Assembly (NCBI RefSeq): GCF_900453105.1
Contig: NZ_UGPW01000001.1
Coordinates: 1,860,001-1,924,000, forward strand
Origin: Moraxella ovis
GTDB lineage: Bacteria > Pseudomonadota > Gammaproteobacteria > Pseudomonadales > Moraxellaceae
Direction: 5' to 3'
DNA: 64,000 nucleotides
The notes beneath the pieces are model-generated. The model worked only from the letters and a program-made list of their open reading frames with translations. It searched no databases and was not told where the DNA came from. This document shows positions 29,588-39,486 of this stretch, piece after piece. Position 1 is the first letter of the stretch. Each line of letters begins with the position of its first letter. Position numbers and translations under genes: made by a program.

Positions 29588-32500
29588 TTATTTTTTCTTT
29601 TCTTTTAAGTCAATGTTAATGCCCAGCGATCGAATCTCTTTGGTCAATACATTAAACGACTCTGGCATACCTGGGCTCATGTACTGTTCGCCATCAACGA
29701 TGTTTTTGTACATACGGGTACGACCTTCAACGTCATCCGACTTCACAGTGAGCATCTCTTGTAGCGTGTAAGTCGCACCGTATGCTTCAAGTGCCCAAAC
29801 CTCCATCTCACCGAAACGCTGACCACCGAACTGAGCTTTACCACCAAGCGGCTGCTGAGTAACAAGACTGTACGAACCCGTTGAACGAGCGTGCATCTTA
29901 TCATCAACCAAGTGGTTCAATTTCAGCATGTACATGTAACCCACAGTCACAGGACGGTCAAATTTCTTACCGGTACGTCCATCATACAGAGTCTGCTGTC
30001 CTGACTTATCAAGTCCTGCAAGCTCAAGCAATTCTTTGATTTGAGTTTCTTTAGCGCCATCAAAAACTGCTGTACCCATTGGCACGCCCTGACGCAGGTT
30101 CTCGGCCATTGCCATGATGTCTTCGTCAGACAAGCTGTCTAGATCAACTTGCTCGCCACCAACTTTGTTATAAATCTTATCTAAAAATTCACGAAGTTCG
30201 CCAACAGCTGCTTGAGCGCGCATCATCTCGTTTATCTTGTCACCAAGGCCGCGAGCTGCCATACCAAGGTGAGTCTCTAGAACCTGACCGATGTTCATAC
30301 GTGATGGTACGCCCAGAGGGTTAAGTACGATATCAACAGGGTTGCCTTTCTCGTCATATGGCATGTCTTCAACAGGCATGATACGCGATACAACACCCTT
30401 GTTACCGTGACGACCTGCCATCTTGTCACCAGGCTGGATACGACGCTTAACTGCCAGATAAACTTTAACGATCTTTTGAACGCCATGCGCAAGATCATCA
30501 CCAGCTGTTAGCTTGCGTTTTTTCTCAGCGAACTTATTGTCGATGTCTTTTTGCTTGTCGCTTAGGTATTCGGCGATTTGTGTCAAACGCTCAGACACTT
30601 CTTCTTCCGCAGGCTGGATGTCAAGCAGATTTTCAAGAGATAGATTCTCAAGATCAGCTGCTGACAATACCGTGCCTGCCTTAAAGCCAGAACCGCCACT
30701 GATGGTCTTACCTTCTAGTAGATGTACGATACGACCGCGAGCAGCCGCTTCGAAGATGTTTAGCTCTTCTTTTAGGTCTTTACGATAGTGATCAAGCATC
30801 GCTTTTTCGATGGCTTTGGCGCGGCTGTCTTTTTCTAGACCATCGCGGGTAAAGACTTGTACATCAATGACCGTACCCTTAGTTGAAGATGGTACACGTA
30901 AAGACGTGTCTTTCACATCAGCAGCTTTCTCACCGAAGATAGCACGAAGCAGTTTTTCTTCTGGAGTTAATTGGCTCTCACCTTTTGGAGTAACTTTACC
31001 CACCAAGATATCGCCAGCATTTACTTCAGCACCAATATAAACAATACCCGCTTCGTCAAGGTTGGCAAGTGCTGCCTCACCAACGTTTGGAATATCACCA
31101 GTGATCTCTTCAGGGCCAAGCTTGGTATCACGAGCGACACAGGTAAGCTCTTGGATATGAATGGTGGTAAAGCGGTCTTCTTGAACTACACGCTCAGATA
31201 ATAAGATCGAGTCTTCGAAGTTATAACCATTCCAAGGCATGAACGCCACACGCATGTTCTGACCAAGTGCAAGCTCGCCCAGATCTGTCGAGGGGCCATC
31301 TGCCAAAATATCACCACGAGCGATTACGTCACCTTCATTGACGATGATGCGCTGGTTGATACAAGTGTTTTGGTTAGAGCGGGTGTATTTGATGAGGTTG
31401 TAGATGTCAATACCTGCCTCACCTGCAGTCATCTCTTCTTCGTTAACACGCACGATAACACGGCTGGCATCAACCTCTTCGATCACACCGCCACGCTTAG
31501 CAACCACGCAGACACCGCTGTCGCGCGCTACGTGACGCTCCATGCCTGTACCTACAAGCGGCTTATCAGATCGCAAAGTCGGTACCGCCTGACGTTGCAT
31601 GTTCGCACCCATCAAGGCACGGTTAGCATCGTCGTGCTCTAGGAATGGAATCAGCGATGCCGCCACCGATACAACCTGACGTGGCGATACGTCCATGTGG
31701 GTTACTTTATCAACGCCCATACGTACCGATTCACCTTGATAGCGCACCATCACCATCTCTTCGGTAAGCTCGCCATTTTCGTTCATTGGCGAGTCGGCCT
31801 GTGCGATGACAGAACCTACTTCTTCGATGGCAGACATGTATTCGATGTCATCAGTTACTTTACCATCGATAACACGGCGGTAAGGCGTCTCTAGGAAGCC
31901 AAAGTTATTGGTTTTAGCAAATACTGCTAATGAGTTGATCAGACCAATGTTTGGACCTTCAGGTGTCTCGATCGGGCATACACGGCCGTAGTGAGTGTTA
32001 TGTACGTCACGCACCTCAAAACCTGCACGCTCACGGGTCAGACCGCCAGGGCCAAGGGCAGAAACACGGCGCTTATGAGTAATTTCTGACAGTGGGTTGT
32101 TTTGGTCCATGAACTGAGACAGCTGTGAAGAACCAAAGAATTCTTTGATAGATGCTGCCACAGGCTTAGAATTAATCAAATCTTGTGGTGATAGATTGTC
32201 AGATTCAGCAGTGGTTAGACGCTCTTTAACAGCACGCTCAACACGAGCCAAACCGATACGGAACTGATTCTCAGTCATCTCACCAACAGAACGAATACGA
32301 CGGTTACCCAAGTGGTCAATGTCATCCACTTCGCCACGGCCATTGCGAATTTCAATCAGCTCTTTTAGTACGTCGATGATGTCTTGATTTGACAATACGC
32401 CTTGATCTCGCTGAACATCAATGTCATCAGTCTCAACAAATTCACGACCCAAACGACGGTTGAACTTCATACGGCCAACGTTAGACAGATCATAACGCTC

Positions 32501-33697
32501 TTGGCTGAAGAACATTTGCTCAAATAGCTTCTCAGCAGTCTCTAGCGTTGGTGGCTCGCCTGGACGCATGACTTTATAGATCTCGATTAGCGCTTCTTCA
32601 CGGCTCATTACAGTGTCAGCACGTAATGTATCAGCGATATAAGCACCGTGGTCGATGTCGTTGGTAAATAGAATCTTAAAACCTTTAATGTTTTTATCGG
32701 CTAATTTAACCAAAAGCTCATGGTCAATTAACGTGTTCGCACGAGCGATTACTTCATCGTGATAAACGATGTCCTCTGCCAAAATACGCTCATATAGATA
32801 TTCATCAGGCACGGCAAGTTTGGTCATACCAGAGGCAACGATTTCTTTGATGCGGCGGGCATTGATACGCTTACCTTGCTCAACAATCACCTTGCCATCT
32901 GGTGATACGATATCAAACTGAGCCATCTCGCCTTGCAGACGTTCAGCCACCAGCTCAACCTCAAAAGACTCTTCGCCTTTATAAACTTCAACTGTGTCAA
33001 AGAAAGTCTCTAGAATCTGCGCAGTATCCATACCAATAGCGCGCAAGATGATGGTCGCAAGTAGCTTACGGCGGCGGTCGATACGTGCGTATACTAGGTC
33101 TTTAACATCAAATTCAAAATCAAGCCATGAGCCACGGTAAGGAATGATACGTGCATTGTAAAGCACTTTACCGCTTGAGTGTGATTTACCCTTATCATGA
33201 TCAAAGAACACACCTGGCGAACGGTGTAGCTGCGATACGATCACACGCTCAGTACCATTGATAATAAAAGTACCATTATCCGTCATTAGCGGGATTTCAC
33301 CCATAAACACACTTTGTTCGCGGATGTCTTTGATTGCCGCTTTAGAATCTTTGTCTTTACTGTCTTTATCTTTGATGATTAGACGGATTTTTACGCGCAA
33401 AGGTGCAGCGAAAGTTGAGCCACGCATGATACATTCACGCTCATCAAACTCAGGCTCACCCAAATAGTACTCGACAAACTGAAGCTCAACGTTGCCAGAA
33501 TGGCTGGTGATGGGGAAAATAGACGAGAAAGCCGCTTGTAAGCCCACATTTGCACGGGCTTTTGGCTTTTTATGCTCTTGCAAAAACTGCTCGTAAGAAT
33601 CTACTTGGATTGCCAATAGATATGGCACATCCATGACGTCTGGAAGTCTAGAAAAACTTTTACGAATGCGTTTCTTTTCGGTATAAGAATAAGCCAT
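29588..33697 (-). CDS. rpoB: DNA-directed RNA polymerase subunit beta
   Basis: Core subunit of 1,369 residues forming most of the active cleft with RpoC. The rifampicin-binding region reads [20 protein letters not shown] then [20 protein letters not shown]; the residues equivalent to E. coli Asp516, His526 and Ser531 are wild type, so a sensitive allele is predicted. It is preceded by a roughly 420-bp spacer holding the rplL terminator and an overlapping promoter (34014-34042). It starts at [18 protein letters not shown] as in homologues. Confidence 0.98.
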   Translation of the reverse strand: MAYSYTEKKRIRKSFSRLPDVMDVPYLLAIQVDSYEQFLQEHKKPKARANVGLQAAFSSIFPITSHSGNVELQFVEYYLGEPEFDERECIMRGSTFAAPLRVKIRLIIKDKDSKDKDSKAAIKDIREQSVFMGEIPLMTDNGTFIINGTERVIVSQLHRSPGVFFDHDKGKSHSSGKVLYNARIIPYRGSWLDFEFDVKDLVYARIDRRRKLLATIILRAIGMDTAQILETFFDTVEVYKGEESFEVELVAERLQGEMAQFDIVSPDGKVIVEQGKRINARRIKEIVASGMTKLAVPDEYLYERILAEDIVYHDEVIARANTLIDHELLVKLADKNIKGFKILFTNDIDHGAYIADTLRADTVMSREEALIEIYKVMRPGEPPTLETAEKLFEQMFFSQERYDLSNVGRMKFNRRLGREFVETDDIDVQRDQGVLSNQDIIDVLKELIEIRNGRGEVDDIDHLGNRRIRSVGEMTENQFRIGLARVERAVKERLTTAESDNLSPQDLINSKPVAASIKEFFGSSQLSQFMDQNNPLSEITHKRRVSALGPGGLTRERAGFEVRDVHNTHYGRVCPIETPEGPNIGLINSLAVFAKTNNFGFLETPYRRVIDGKVTDDIEYMSAIEEVGSVIAQADSPMNENGELTEEMVMVRYQGESVRMGVDKVTHMDVSPRQVVSVAASLIPFLEHDDANRALMGANMQRQAVPTLRSDKPLVGTGMERHVARDSGVCVVAKRGGVIEEVDASRVIVRVNEEEMTAGEAGIDIYNLIKYTRSNQNTCINQRIIVNEGDVIARGDILADGPSTDLGELALGQNMRVAFMPWNGYNFEDSILLSERVVQEDRFTTIHIQELTCVARDTKLGPEEITGDIPNVGEAALANLDEAGIVYIGAEVNAGDILVGKVTPKGESQLTPEEKLLRAIFGEKAADVKDTSLRVPSSTKGTVIDVQVFTRDGLEKDSRAKAIEKAMLDHYRKDLKEELNIFEAAARGRIVHLLEGKTISGGSGFKAGTVLSAADLENLSLENLLDIQPAEEEVSERLTQIAEYLSDKQKDIDNKFAEKKRKLTAGDDLAHGVQKIVKVYLAVKRRIQPGDKMAGRHGNKGVVSRIMPVEDMPYDEKGNPVDIVLNPLGVPSRMNIGQVLETHLGMAARGLGDKINEMMRAQAAVGELREFLDKIYNKVGGEQVDLDSLSDEDIMAMAENLRQGVPMGTAVFDGAKETQIKELLELAGLDKSGQQTLYDGRTGKKFDRPVTVGYMYMLKLNHLVDDKMHARSTGSYSLVTQQPLGGKAQFGGQRFGEMEVWALEAYGATYTLQEMLTVKSDDVEGRTRMYKNIVDGEQYMSPGMPESFNVLTKEIRSLGINIDLKEKKK

Positions 33698-34013
33698 TAA
33701 GATTCCTTACGTTAACTTGGCGCACCGCGATTATCACAGCAACACCTTTAAATAAAAGACAATTTCAACCATCTGTAAACATCATGGACATTTTAAATTA
33801 TTAGAATATCCATCACAAAAAGTCAAAAACACCATCAGCACGCCCCTACTGCATGCCAATAAAAACCCCATACACAACAAAGCGCCAAATACCAGAGGTA
33901 TTTAGCTTAAATTTGGTTATTACAAATTAGGTCGTTTTGCATAGGGTGTGTTTGTCCTTTTGCATTGTACTCACCTATAGCGCTTAAGATAAGTACAAAA
34001 GGTCAAATACTAA
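33698..34013 (-). promoter_or_regulatory. long untranslated leader of rpoB
   Basis: About 310 bases lie between the rpoB promoter and its start codon with no open reading frame I would defend. An AAATACC/GGTATTT hairpin is visible near 33887-33903. In E. coli the equivalent spacer holds an attenuator and an RNase III site; nothing here proves the same. Confidence 0.4.
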
Positions 34014-34042
34014 ATTATAATAAAAAAAAGCCAATAATGCAA
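34014..34042 (-). promoter_or_regulatory. rpoB promoter embedded in the rplL terminator
   Basis: The -35 element TTGCAT (34037-34042) lies in the loop of the rplL terminator, the 17-bp spacer covers its descending arm and T-run, and the -10 element TATAAT (34014-34019) follows directly. Spacing is ideal. RNA polymerase released at the terminator could be replaced by fresh initiation at the same spot. Confidence 0.65.
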
Positions 34043-34060
34043 GTGCAAAATTGGCTTTTT
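34022..34060 (-). terminator. rplJL terminator or attenuator
   Basis: A perfect 11-bp stem (AAAAAGCCAAT and its complement) with a 14-nt loop is followed by a run of eight T's on the minus strand, 61 bp past rplL. Confidence 0.85.
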
Positions 34061-34120
34061 GATAAATAATTAGCTGTTTTCAATATCGCTTAGGCAGCGA
34101 TTGGTTGAAAACCATCTAAA

Positions 34121-34495
34121 TTATTTAAGTTCAACGCTCGCGCCAGCTTCTTCAAGCTTCTTCTTAAGCTCTTCAGCTTCAGCTTTAGATGCGCCTTCTT
34201 TGACAGTTTGTGGAGCGCCTTCAACTAGATCTTTAGCTTCTTTTAGACCTAGGCCAGTTACTTCACGTACTACTTTAATAACAGCTACTTTCTTGTCGCC
34301 ACCGCTGGTGATAACAACGTTGAAGTCGTCTTTTTCTTCAGCAGCACCGCCAGCGTCGCCGCCAGCAGCTGGAGCAGCTGCTAGTGCAGCAGCAGATACG
34401 CCGAATTTTTCTTCCATCGCAGAGATAAGCTCAACGATTTCCATTACTGATTTTTCCGCGATCGCGTCTAGGATTTGTTCGTTAGTTAGTGACAT
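34121..34495 (-). CDS. rplL: 50S ribosomal protein L7/L12
   Basis: The stalk protein, present in several copies, that recruits translational GTPases such as the EF-Tu and EF-G encoded nearby. It is 124 residues: N-terminal dimerisation domain ([16 protein letters not shown]), a flexible Ala/Gly-rich hinge (residues about 35-52), and the globular C-terminal domain ([20 protein letters not shown] onward). It follows rplJ by 69 bp. A strong terminator separates it from rpoB. Confidence 0.98.
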   Translation of the reverse strand: MSLTNEQILDAIAEKSVMEIVELISAMEEKFGVSAAALAAAPAAGGDAGGAAEEKDDFNVVITSGGDKKVAVIKVVREVTGLGLKEAKDLVEGAPQTVKEGASKAEAEELKKKLEEAGASVELK

Positions 34496-34564
34496 AGCAA
34501 TTGTTCCTATGAAATAAAAATGTTAATTATATAAAACGAATAATTTTAAAAGTGAAAAATAAAA

Positions 34565-35068
34565 TTATGCCGCTTCTGCTTGCAATTTGTCGCGTAGAGC
34601 AGCTAGAGTACGGGCAAGTTTGCCTGCTGCTGCTTCTTTCATTGTACCCATTAGACGTGCAATAGCTTCGTCGTAAGTAGGTAGAGTTGCAAGTTTATCG
34701 ATTGATTTAGCGTCAATAAATTCGCCTTCAAAAGCTGCGCCTTTGATCTCGAACTTGTCGTTGCCCTTTGCAAATTCTTTGAACAGACGTGCTGCTGCAC
34801 CTGGGTGTTCATTTGAGAATGCAATTAGAGTAGGACCAACGAATACATCGTTCATGCAAGCAAAGTTAGTGTCTTCTAGCGCGCGACGTAATAGAGTATT
34901 ACGAACGATACGCATATCAACACCTGCTGCACGAGCCGCTTTACGAAGTTCGGTCATCTGTGCTACTGTTACGCCGCGAGAATCGGCAACAACAGCAGAG
35001 AGCGCACCTTTGGCAGCTTCATTTACTTCAGCAACAATTGCTTGTTTGTCTTGAAGATTTAGTGCCAT
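34565..35068 (-). CDS. rplJ: 50S ribosomal protein L10
   Basis: Base of the ribosomal stalk: binds 23S rRNA and carries L7/L12 dimers on its C-terminal helix. It is 167 residues starting [20 protein letters not shown]. In E. coli the L10-L7/L12 complex represses translation of its own mRNA through the leader; the 250-nt leader here (35069-35318) is long and structured, in keeping with that. Confidence 0.97.
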   Translation of the reverse strand: MALNLQDKQAIVAEVNEAAKGALSAVVADSRGVTVAQMTELRKAARAAGVDMRIVRNTLLRRALEDTNFACMNDVFVGPTLIAFSNEHPGAAARLFKEFAKGNDKFEIKGAAFEGEFIDAKSIDKLATLPTYDEAIARLMGTMKEAAAGKLARTLAALRDKLQAEAA

Positions 35069-35318
35069 GGGTTGTCTCCATATTTATTATCTGCAACTGC
35101 AAATAATAAGCAAATTTCACAAATCACAAAGTGATCTGCACCAAATACGGTGACTTGTCGTCTTACCGTCTGCGTAGGCTGATGATTTTATTCATCGATT
35201 ATGTCATTGTTTGAGAACAATCAATGACACCTACGGTCTTAGACAGCACAACCCGCTGTGCTGAACTAATCAATTCTGTTTACCAATAAACTTAAATACG
35301 GGGAAATTCATTGATAAA
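35069..35318 (-). promoter_or_regulatory. rplJ leader, likely L10-binding autoregulatory region
   Basis: Between the rplJ promoter and start codon lie about 250 untranslated nucleotides with several stems, including CAGCACA/TGTGCTG (35244-35263), TGTCATTG/CAATGACA near 35200-35230 and complementary TACCGT- and ACGGT-containing segments. Position, length and structure match the L10 leader family. I cannot confirm the binding-site consensus by eye. Confidence 0.55.
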
Positions 35319-35324
35319 TGCGCT

Positions 35325-35352
35325 ATTATAAGCGAAAAATACGACAAATCAA
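35325..35352 (-). promoter_or_regulatory. promoter of rplJ-rplL
   Basis: The -35 element TTGATT (35347-35352) and the -10 element TATAAT (35325-35330) are separated by 16 bp, in the 340-bp gap between rplA and rplJ. It corresponds in position to the E. coli P-L10 promoter. Confidence 0.75.
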
Positions 35353-35408
35353 GTAAAATCTACGTTTTTCTTAGGTTTGTGTATTTCACGCTCATAAATT
35401 AGGCAGGA

Positions 35409-36110
35409 TTATTTGTTCGCACGGTGTGGAACTGGATCGATTGCGATACCAGGGCCCATGGTGCTAGACAAAGTAATCTTCTTGATGTAGATACCTTTAG
35501 AGGTAGCTGGCTTAGCACGTTTAAGATCGTTCAACAACGCAGTGGCGTTTTGTTCGATTTGCTCGCCAGTAAAGCCTACTTGACCGATAGAAGCGTGGAT
35601 GATACCAGCTTTGTCTACACGGTACTGAGCCTGACCTGCTTTGGTGTTTTTAACAGCAGTCGCTACATCAGCAGTTACTGTACCAACTTTAGGGTTTGGC
35701 ATAAGACCACGTGGACCTAGGATGGTACCCAGTTGACCAACAACGCGCATCGCATCTGGAGAAGCGATTACTACGTCAAAGTCAAGGTTGCCAGCTTTGA
35801 TGCTGTCAGCCAGATCTTCAAAGCCTACAACATCCGCACCAGCTTCTTTAGCAGCGTCAGCAGCAGCGCCTTGAGCGAATACAGCAACACGCTTAGTTTT
35901 GCCAGTACCTGCAGGTAGGTTGGTTGCGCCACGAACTACTTGATCAGATTTACGCGGGTCAATGCCTAGGTTGATCGCGATGTCGATAGACTCTTTGAAT
36001 TTAGCCGCTGGCAAATCGTTTAGAATCGCAACCGCTTCTTCGATGGTGTATAGTTTGTTGCCATCAACTTTCTCGTTGATTAGCTTTTGACGCTTAGTTA
36101 GCTTAGCCAT
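35409..36110 (-). CDS. rplA: 50S ribosomal protein L1
   Basis: Binds 23S rRNA at the L1 stalk by the E site; in E. coli it represses the L11 operon mRNA. It is 233 residues with the characteristic [15 protein letters not shown] loop. Its ATG overlaps the rplK stop codon in TAATG, so translation of the two genes is probably coupled. Confidence 0.98.
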   Translation of the reverse strand: MAKLTKRQKLINEKVDGNKLYTIEEAVAILNDLPAAKFKESIDIAINLGIDPRKSDQVVRGATNLPAGTGKTKRVAVFAQGAAADAAKEAGADVVGFEDLADSIKAGNLDFDVVIASPDAMRVVGQLGTILGPRGLMPNPKVGTVTADVATAVKNTKAGQAQYRVDKAGIIHASIGQVGFTGEQIEQNATALLNDLKRAKPATSKGIYIKKITLSSTMGPGIAIDPVPHRANK

Positions 36111-36541
36111 TACACACCCTCCACATTTAGACCCATTGAGCGTGCAGTACCTGCGATGGTACGGATTGCAGCTTCAAGTTCAGCAGCGGTCAGATCTGCC
36201 TCTTTAGTTTTTACGATTTCTTCTAGTTGCGCACGAGTCACAGTACCAACTTTATCTTTGTTAGGTACACTTGAACCTTTAGCAACACCAGCTGCTTTAC
36301 GTAGTAGAACTGCCGCAGGTGGCGACTTCATTACGAAAGTGAAAGACTTATCGTTAAAAACGGTGATTACAACTGGAATTGGCAAGCCTGGTTCAAAGTT
36401 AGCAGATGCTGCGTTGAACTCTTTACAGAACGCCATGATATTAACACCTTTTTGACCCAATGCTGGACCAATTGGTGGTGATGGGTTTGCCTTACCAGCA
36501 GGCACTTGTAGCTTGATGTAGCCATCAATCTTCTTTGCCAT
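36110..36541 (-). CDS. rplK: 50S ribosomal protein L11
   Basis: Part of the GTPase-associated centre of 23S rRNA and needed for RelA activation and thiostrepton binding. It is 143 residues with the proline-rich N-terminal segment [20 protein letters not shown] typical of L11. It overlaps rplA by one base. Its own promoter overlaps the end of nusG (36654-36682). The ATG follows GGAGTATATTTC. Confidence 0.98.
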   Translation of the reverse strand: MAKKIDGYIKLQVPAGKANPSPPIGPALGQKGVNIMAFCKEFNAASANFEPGLPIPVVITVFNDKSFTFVMKSPPAAVLLRKAAGVAKGSSVPNKDKVGTVTRAQLEEIVKTKEADLTAAELEAAIRTIAGTARSMGLNVEGV

Positions 36542-36595
36542 GAAATATACTCCAATGGTGGGTAGTAACGCTAAAAATTAGCTCCCCAAGGTTAT

Positions 36596-36614
36596 GAATT
36601 AGATTATCTAATTC
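36596..36614. other. 19-bp palindrome in the rplK leader
   Basis: GAATTAGAT and its reverse complement flank a single central base, between the upstream hairpin and the rplK ribosome site. It could be an RNA hairpin or a protein-binding site; no function can be assigned. Confidence 0.4.
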
Positions 36615-36645
36615 GACGAAAAGCCCCGAGCAACGCTCAGAGCCA
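36615..36645 (-). terminator. terminator of secE-nusG, or attenuator in the rplK leader
   Basis: A 9-bp stem (GCTCTGAGC against GCTCGGGGC, with G-U pairs) and a 3-nt loop is followed by TTTTCG on the minus strand. Because the rplK promoter lies upstream of it, rplK transcripts must also pass through it. Confidence 0.65.
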
Positions 36646-36653
36646 AAAAATCT

Positions 36654-36682
36654 ATTATAGCAAGATTATACGATTTTTTCAA
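36654..36682 (-). promoter_or_regulatory. rplK promoter overlapping the end of nusG
   Basis: The -35 element TTGAAA (36677-36682) falls within the last nusG codons, then a 17-bp spacer and the -10 element TATAAT (36654-36659) just past the nusG stop. It equals E. coli P-L11 in position. Confidence 0.75.
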
Positions 36683-37196
36683 CTTTCGTGAATTCAAGCT
36701 CAACTTCAGTTGGGCGATTGAACACACTAACAGTTAAGTGCAGCTTGGATTTGTCATAATCTACTTTCTTGACAAGTCCTTTAAAATCAGTAAATGGACC
36801 GTCAATCACAAGCACTTCCTCACCCGGCTCAAACATTGTCTTAGGACGAGGTGCATCGCTGCCTTTTTGAATACGATTCAGAATACGATCTGCTTCAACT
36901 TGAGTGATTGGCGCTGGATGCTCCGGCGTGCCCCCGATAAATCCTGTGATGTTCGGGCAGCTTCTTACGATGTGCCAAGTATCCTCATTCATGTCCATGT
37001 TAATTAGGACATAGCCAGGGAATAATTTATGTTCAACAGTGCGTTTTTTACCTTCGCGCATTTCAATGACTTCTTCGGTTGGCACCAAAACATCACCAAA
37101 AGAATCAGTAAATTCACTGCGCTTAATACGCTCGATTAGTGAGCGCTGAACTTGTTTTTCGTAACCAGAAAATGCTTGGATAATATACCAACGCAT
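36666..37196 (-). CDS. nusG: transcription termination/antitermination factor NusG
   Basis: Binds RNA polymerase and links it to Rho or the leading ribosome. It is 176 residues: an NGN domain from MRWYIIQAFSGYEKQVQRSL, then a C-terminal KOW domain (GPFTDFKGLVKKVDYDK). I start at the ATG at 37194-37196; a GTG immediately before it is in frame. GGGGTGAT lies close upstream. It follows secE by 16 bp in the conserved secE-nusG pair. Confidence 0.97.
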   Translation of the reverse strand: MRWYIIQAFSGYEKQVQRSLIERIKRSEFTDSFGDVLVPTEEVIEMREGKKRTVEHKLFPGYVLINMDMNEDTWHIVRSCPNITGFIGGTPEHPAPITQVEADRILNRIQKGSDAPRPKTMFEPGEEVLVIDGPFTDFKGLVKKVDYDKSKLHLTVSVFNRPTEVELEFTKVEKIV

Positions 37197-37212
37197 CACA
37201 TCACCCCATGAA

Positions 37213-37692
37213 TTAATTTAAAATAAAACCAATAATCTTATTAAAAATATTGTCAAGCAACCAGATGATAAAACCAATAATAATCATCGCCAAAATCACT
37301 TGCCATGTATAACGGAAAGTCTCATCTTTGCTTGGCCAAGTCACACGGCGCAATTCGATGCCCGCGTCTTTTAATAGCGTCTTAAAGGCGCGACCTTGAT
37401 TGGTAAATACCAGACAAATAATAGCAAAAACAACCAAAGCAACTGTAATACCCAGCTGCACCCAAACATTATTACCTTCCGCCCAATATCTTGGCAGATA
37501 TTCCGTCACCAAGGTAGCACTAATTAAAGAAACAATTGCCAATAGCCACAGAATATAGTCTTTGGCTGAGCGTCTTTTAGCAACCTCAACAACGTTTTCT
37601 TTAGAGATGGTGACAGACTGTTTTTGCTGAGCTGGACCATTTGACGCCACAGTTTCAGCTTGGGTATCAAAATTATCTTTATTATCGCTCAT
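37213..37692 (-). CDS. secE: preprotein translocase subunit SecE
   Basis: Clamps SecY in the inner-membrane export channel. It is 159 residues, longer than E. coli SecE (127) because of a polar N-terminal extension. Three membrane segments follow (about 47-65, 75-95 and 130-155); the conserved SecE segment begins with LKDAGIELRRVTWPSKDET just before the last helix. It lies between tRNA-Trp and nusG and is probably cotranscribed with both. Confidence 0.96.
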   Translation of the reverse strand: MSDNKDNFDTQAETVASNGPAQQKQSVTISKENVVEVAKRRSAKDYILWLLAIVSLISATLVTEYLPRYWAEGNNVWVQLGITVALVVFAIICLVFTNQGRAFKTLLKDAGIELRRVTWPSKDETFRYTWQVILAMIIIGFIIWLLDNIFNKIIGFILN

Positions 37693-37759
37693 GCAGGAAT
37701 TTGCCTTGGAGTGACCAATTTTTTTATAAAATTAAAAGAATGGTATGGAAAATATAAGA

Positions 37760-37835
37760 TGGCAGGCGATGAGGGACTCGAACCCCCAACCCTCGGTTTT
37801 GGAGACCGATGCTCTACCAATTGAGCCAATCGCCT
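37760..37835 (-). tRNA. tRNA-Trp (CCA anticodon)
   Basis: A 76-nt cloverleaf with a 7-bp acceptor stem (AGGCGAT/ATCGCCT), anticodon loop CTCCAAA and an encoded 3' CCA. It is followed by secE with no terminator between them, a proteobacterial arrangement. Confidence 0.97.
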
Positions 37836-37853
37836 AAGGAGTTAAGGACTGCT

Positions 37854-37881
37854 ATTATAGCAAATATTTTTTTAAATACAA
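37854..37881 (-). promoter_or_regulatory. promoter of tRNA-Trp-secE-nusG
   Basis: The -35 element TTGTAT (37876-37881) and the -10 element TATAAT (37854-37859) are separated by 16 bp, about 20 bp upstream of the tRNA. It lies after the terminator of tuf copy 2. Confidence 0.75.
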
Positions 37882-37955
37882 GCATTTTTATCTTAAATCA
37901 CAAACTTTTTATCGATCCCGTCGATGAGCATTAATTGAAAAATTCCCCAAACCAC

Positions 37956-37987
37956 AAACCCCCCACCATCTCTGGCAGGGGGTTTTG
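37956..37987 (-). terminator. terminator of tuf copy 2
   Basis: The same AAACCCCC/GGGGGTTT hairpin as at 1732-1763. It separates tuf copy 2 from tRNA-Trp. Confidence 0.75.
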
Positions 37988-38036
37988 ACTTTGGTAAGTC
38001 GTTTGGCTTGTTTGCTGTTAAGACAATCTTATTAGA

Positions 38037-39227
38037 TTAGTTCTTAACGTTAGCAACAACACCAGCACCTACGGTACGGCCACCTTCACGGATCGCGAAG
38101 CGTAGACCTTTGTCCATGGCGATTGGGTGGATAAGCTCAACGCTCATCTCAACGTTGTCACCAGGCATAACCATTTCAGTACCTTCTTGTAGAGTGATGG
38201 CACCAGTTACGTCAGTAGTACGGAAGTAGAACTGTGGACGATAGCCGTTTAGGAATGGCGTGTGACGACCACCTTCTTCTTTTGACAGTACGTATACTTC
38301 TGCGTCAAATTGGGTGTGCGGAGTGATTGAACCTGGCTTAGCAAGTACTTGACCACGTTGAACTTCTTCACGCTTAGTACCACGTAGTAGAATACCACAG
38401 TTCTCACCAGCACGGCCTTCGTCTAGAAGCTTACGGAACATCTCAACACCAGTACAGGTAGTCTTAGCAGTGTCTTTGATACCAACGATTTCAACTTCGT
38501 CACCAACTTTGATGATACCAGACTCAACACGGCCAGTTACAACAGTACCACGACCAGAGATTGAGAATACGTCTTCGATTGGCATTAGGAATGGACGATC
38601 GATGTCACGCTCTGGCTCAGGGATGTAGCTATCTAGAGTGCTTAGTAGCTCTAGGATAGCTGGCTCGCCATATTGACCTTGGTCGCCATTTAGACCTAGT
38701 AGTGCAGAACCTTTGATGATAGGAGTGTCATCACCAGGGAAGTCGTAGTCAGATAGAAGTTCACGCACTTCCATTTCTACTAGCTCTAGTAGTTCTTCAT
38801 CATCTACTAGGTCGCACTTGTTCATGAATACCATGATGTAAGGTACGCCAACCTGACGAGATAGAAGGATGTGCTCACGAGTTTGTGGCATTGGGCCGTC
38901 AGTAGCTGCTACAACTAGGATAGCGCCGTCCATCTGTGCCGCACCAGTAATCATGTTTTTAACATAGTCGGCGTGGCCTGGGCAGTCTACGTGCGCGTAG
39001 TGACGTGCTTCAGTGTCATACTCGATGTGAGAGGTATTAATGGTAATACCACGTGCTTTTTCTTCTGGTGCTGAGTCAATTGCAGCGTAGTCCTTTGCTT
39101 CACCGCCGTGGTGCTTAGCAGCAACAGTTGCGATGGCAGCAGTCAATGTGGTTTTGCCGTGGTCAACGTGACCGATGGTACCAACGTTTACGTGTGGTTT
39201 GTTACGTTCGAACTTGGCTTTGGCCAT
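38037..39227 (-). CDS. tuf: elongation factor Tu, copy 2
   Basis: Protein identical to the copy at 1813-3003. By position, between a tRNA-Thr/Tyr/Gly/Thr cluster and secE-nusG, it corresponds to E. coli tufB. Unlike E. coli tufB it is no longer joined to the tRNA cluster: a terminator after the tRNAs, a DUF411 gene and another terminator lie between. It has its own strong promoter at 39283-39310 and a ribosome site (AGAGGA) 8-9 nt before the ATG, different from that of copy 1. Confidence 0.98.
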   Translation of the reverse strand: MAKAKFERNKPHVNVGTIGHVDHGKTTLTAAIATVAAKHHGGEAKDYAAIDSAPEEKARGITINTSHIEYDTEARHYAHVDCPGHADYVKNMITGAAQMDGAILVVAATDGPMPQTREHILLSRQVGVPYIMVFMNKCDLVDDEELLELVEMEVRELLSDYDFPGDDTPIIKGSALLGLNGDQGQYGEPAILELLSTLDSYIPEPERDIDRPFLMPIEDVFSISGRGTVVTGRVESGIIKVGDEVEIVGIKDTAKTTCTGVEMFRKLLDEGRAGENCGILLRGTKREEVQRGQVLAKPGSITPHTQFDAEVYVLSKEEGGRHTPFLNGYRPQFYFRTTDVTGAITLQEGTEMVMPGDNVEMSVELIHPIAMDKGLRFAIREGGRTVGAGVVANVKN

Positions 39228-39255
39228 GGGTATGTCCTCTTGTTAGAAAATTCAC

Positions 39256-39274
39256 CTATGGGATAAACCCATAG
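39256..39274 (-). promoter_or_regulatory. 5'-end hairpin of the tuf copy 2 mRNA
   Basis: A perfect 7-bp stem (CTATGGG/CCCATAG) with a 5-nt loop begins within a few bases of the predicted transcription start. It is similar in position to the hairpin at the start of the str mRNA but unrelated in sequence. Confidence 0.5.
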
Positions 39275-39282
39275 TATCGTTC

Positions 39283-39310
39283 ATTATAACACACTAAACC
39301 ACACTTTCAA
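39283..39310 (-). promoter_or_regulatory. promoter of tuf copy 2
   Basis: The -35 element TTGAAA (39305-39310) and the -10 element TATAAT (39283-39288) are separated by 16 bp. It is among the best promoters in the window. Confidence 0.8.
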
Positions 39311-39410
39311 ATACTAATTATCAAGACACAATTCACACTGTCAACGAACGCCACGCCCAAAAACACGCTCAGCGTCCATGCATAAAACCCTCTAAAATAC
39401 AATCAACTCA

Positions 39411-39445
39411 AAAATCAAAAGCCGTCTCACCAAACAGACGGCTTT
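39411..39445 (-). terminator. terminator of the DUF411 gene
   Basis: A 10-bp stem (AAAGCCGTCT and its complement) with an 8-nt loop is followed by TTTTGATTTTTG on the minus strand. Confidence 0.85.
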
Positions 39446-39486
39446 CTAACAAGACCAAGATTTTAAGAAAAACCAAGCCTAGATTT

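Larger units (their letters stand above)
37949..39228. repeat. 1,280-bp direct repeat, copy 2 (tuf plus terminator)
   Basis: Second copy of the 1725-3004 repeat, in the same orientation. It includes the tuf gene and its terminator hairpin (37956-37987). Confidence 0.9.
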
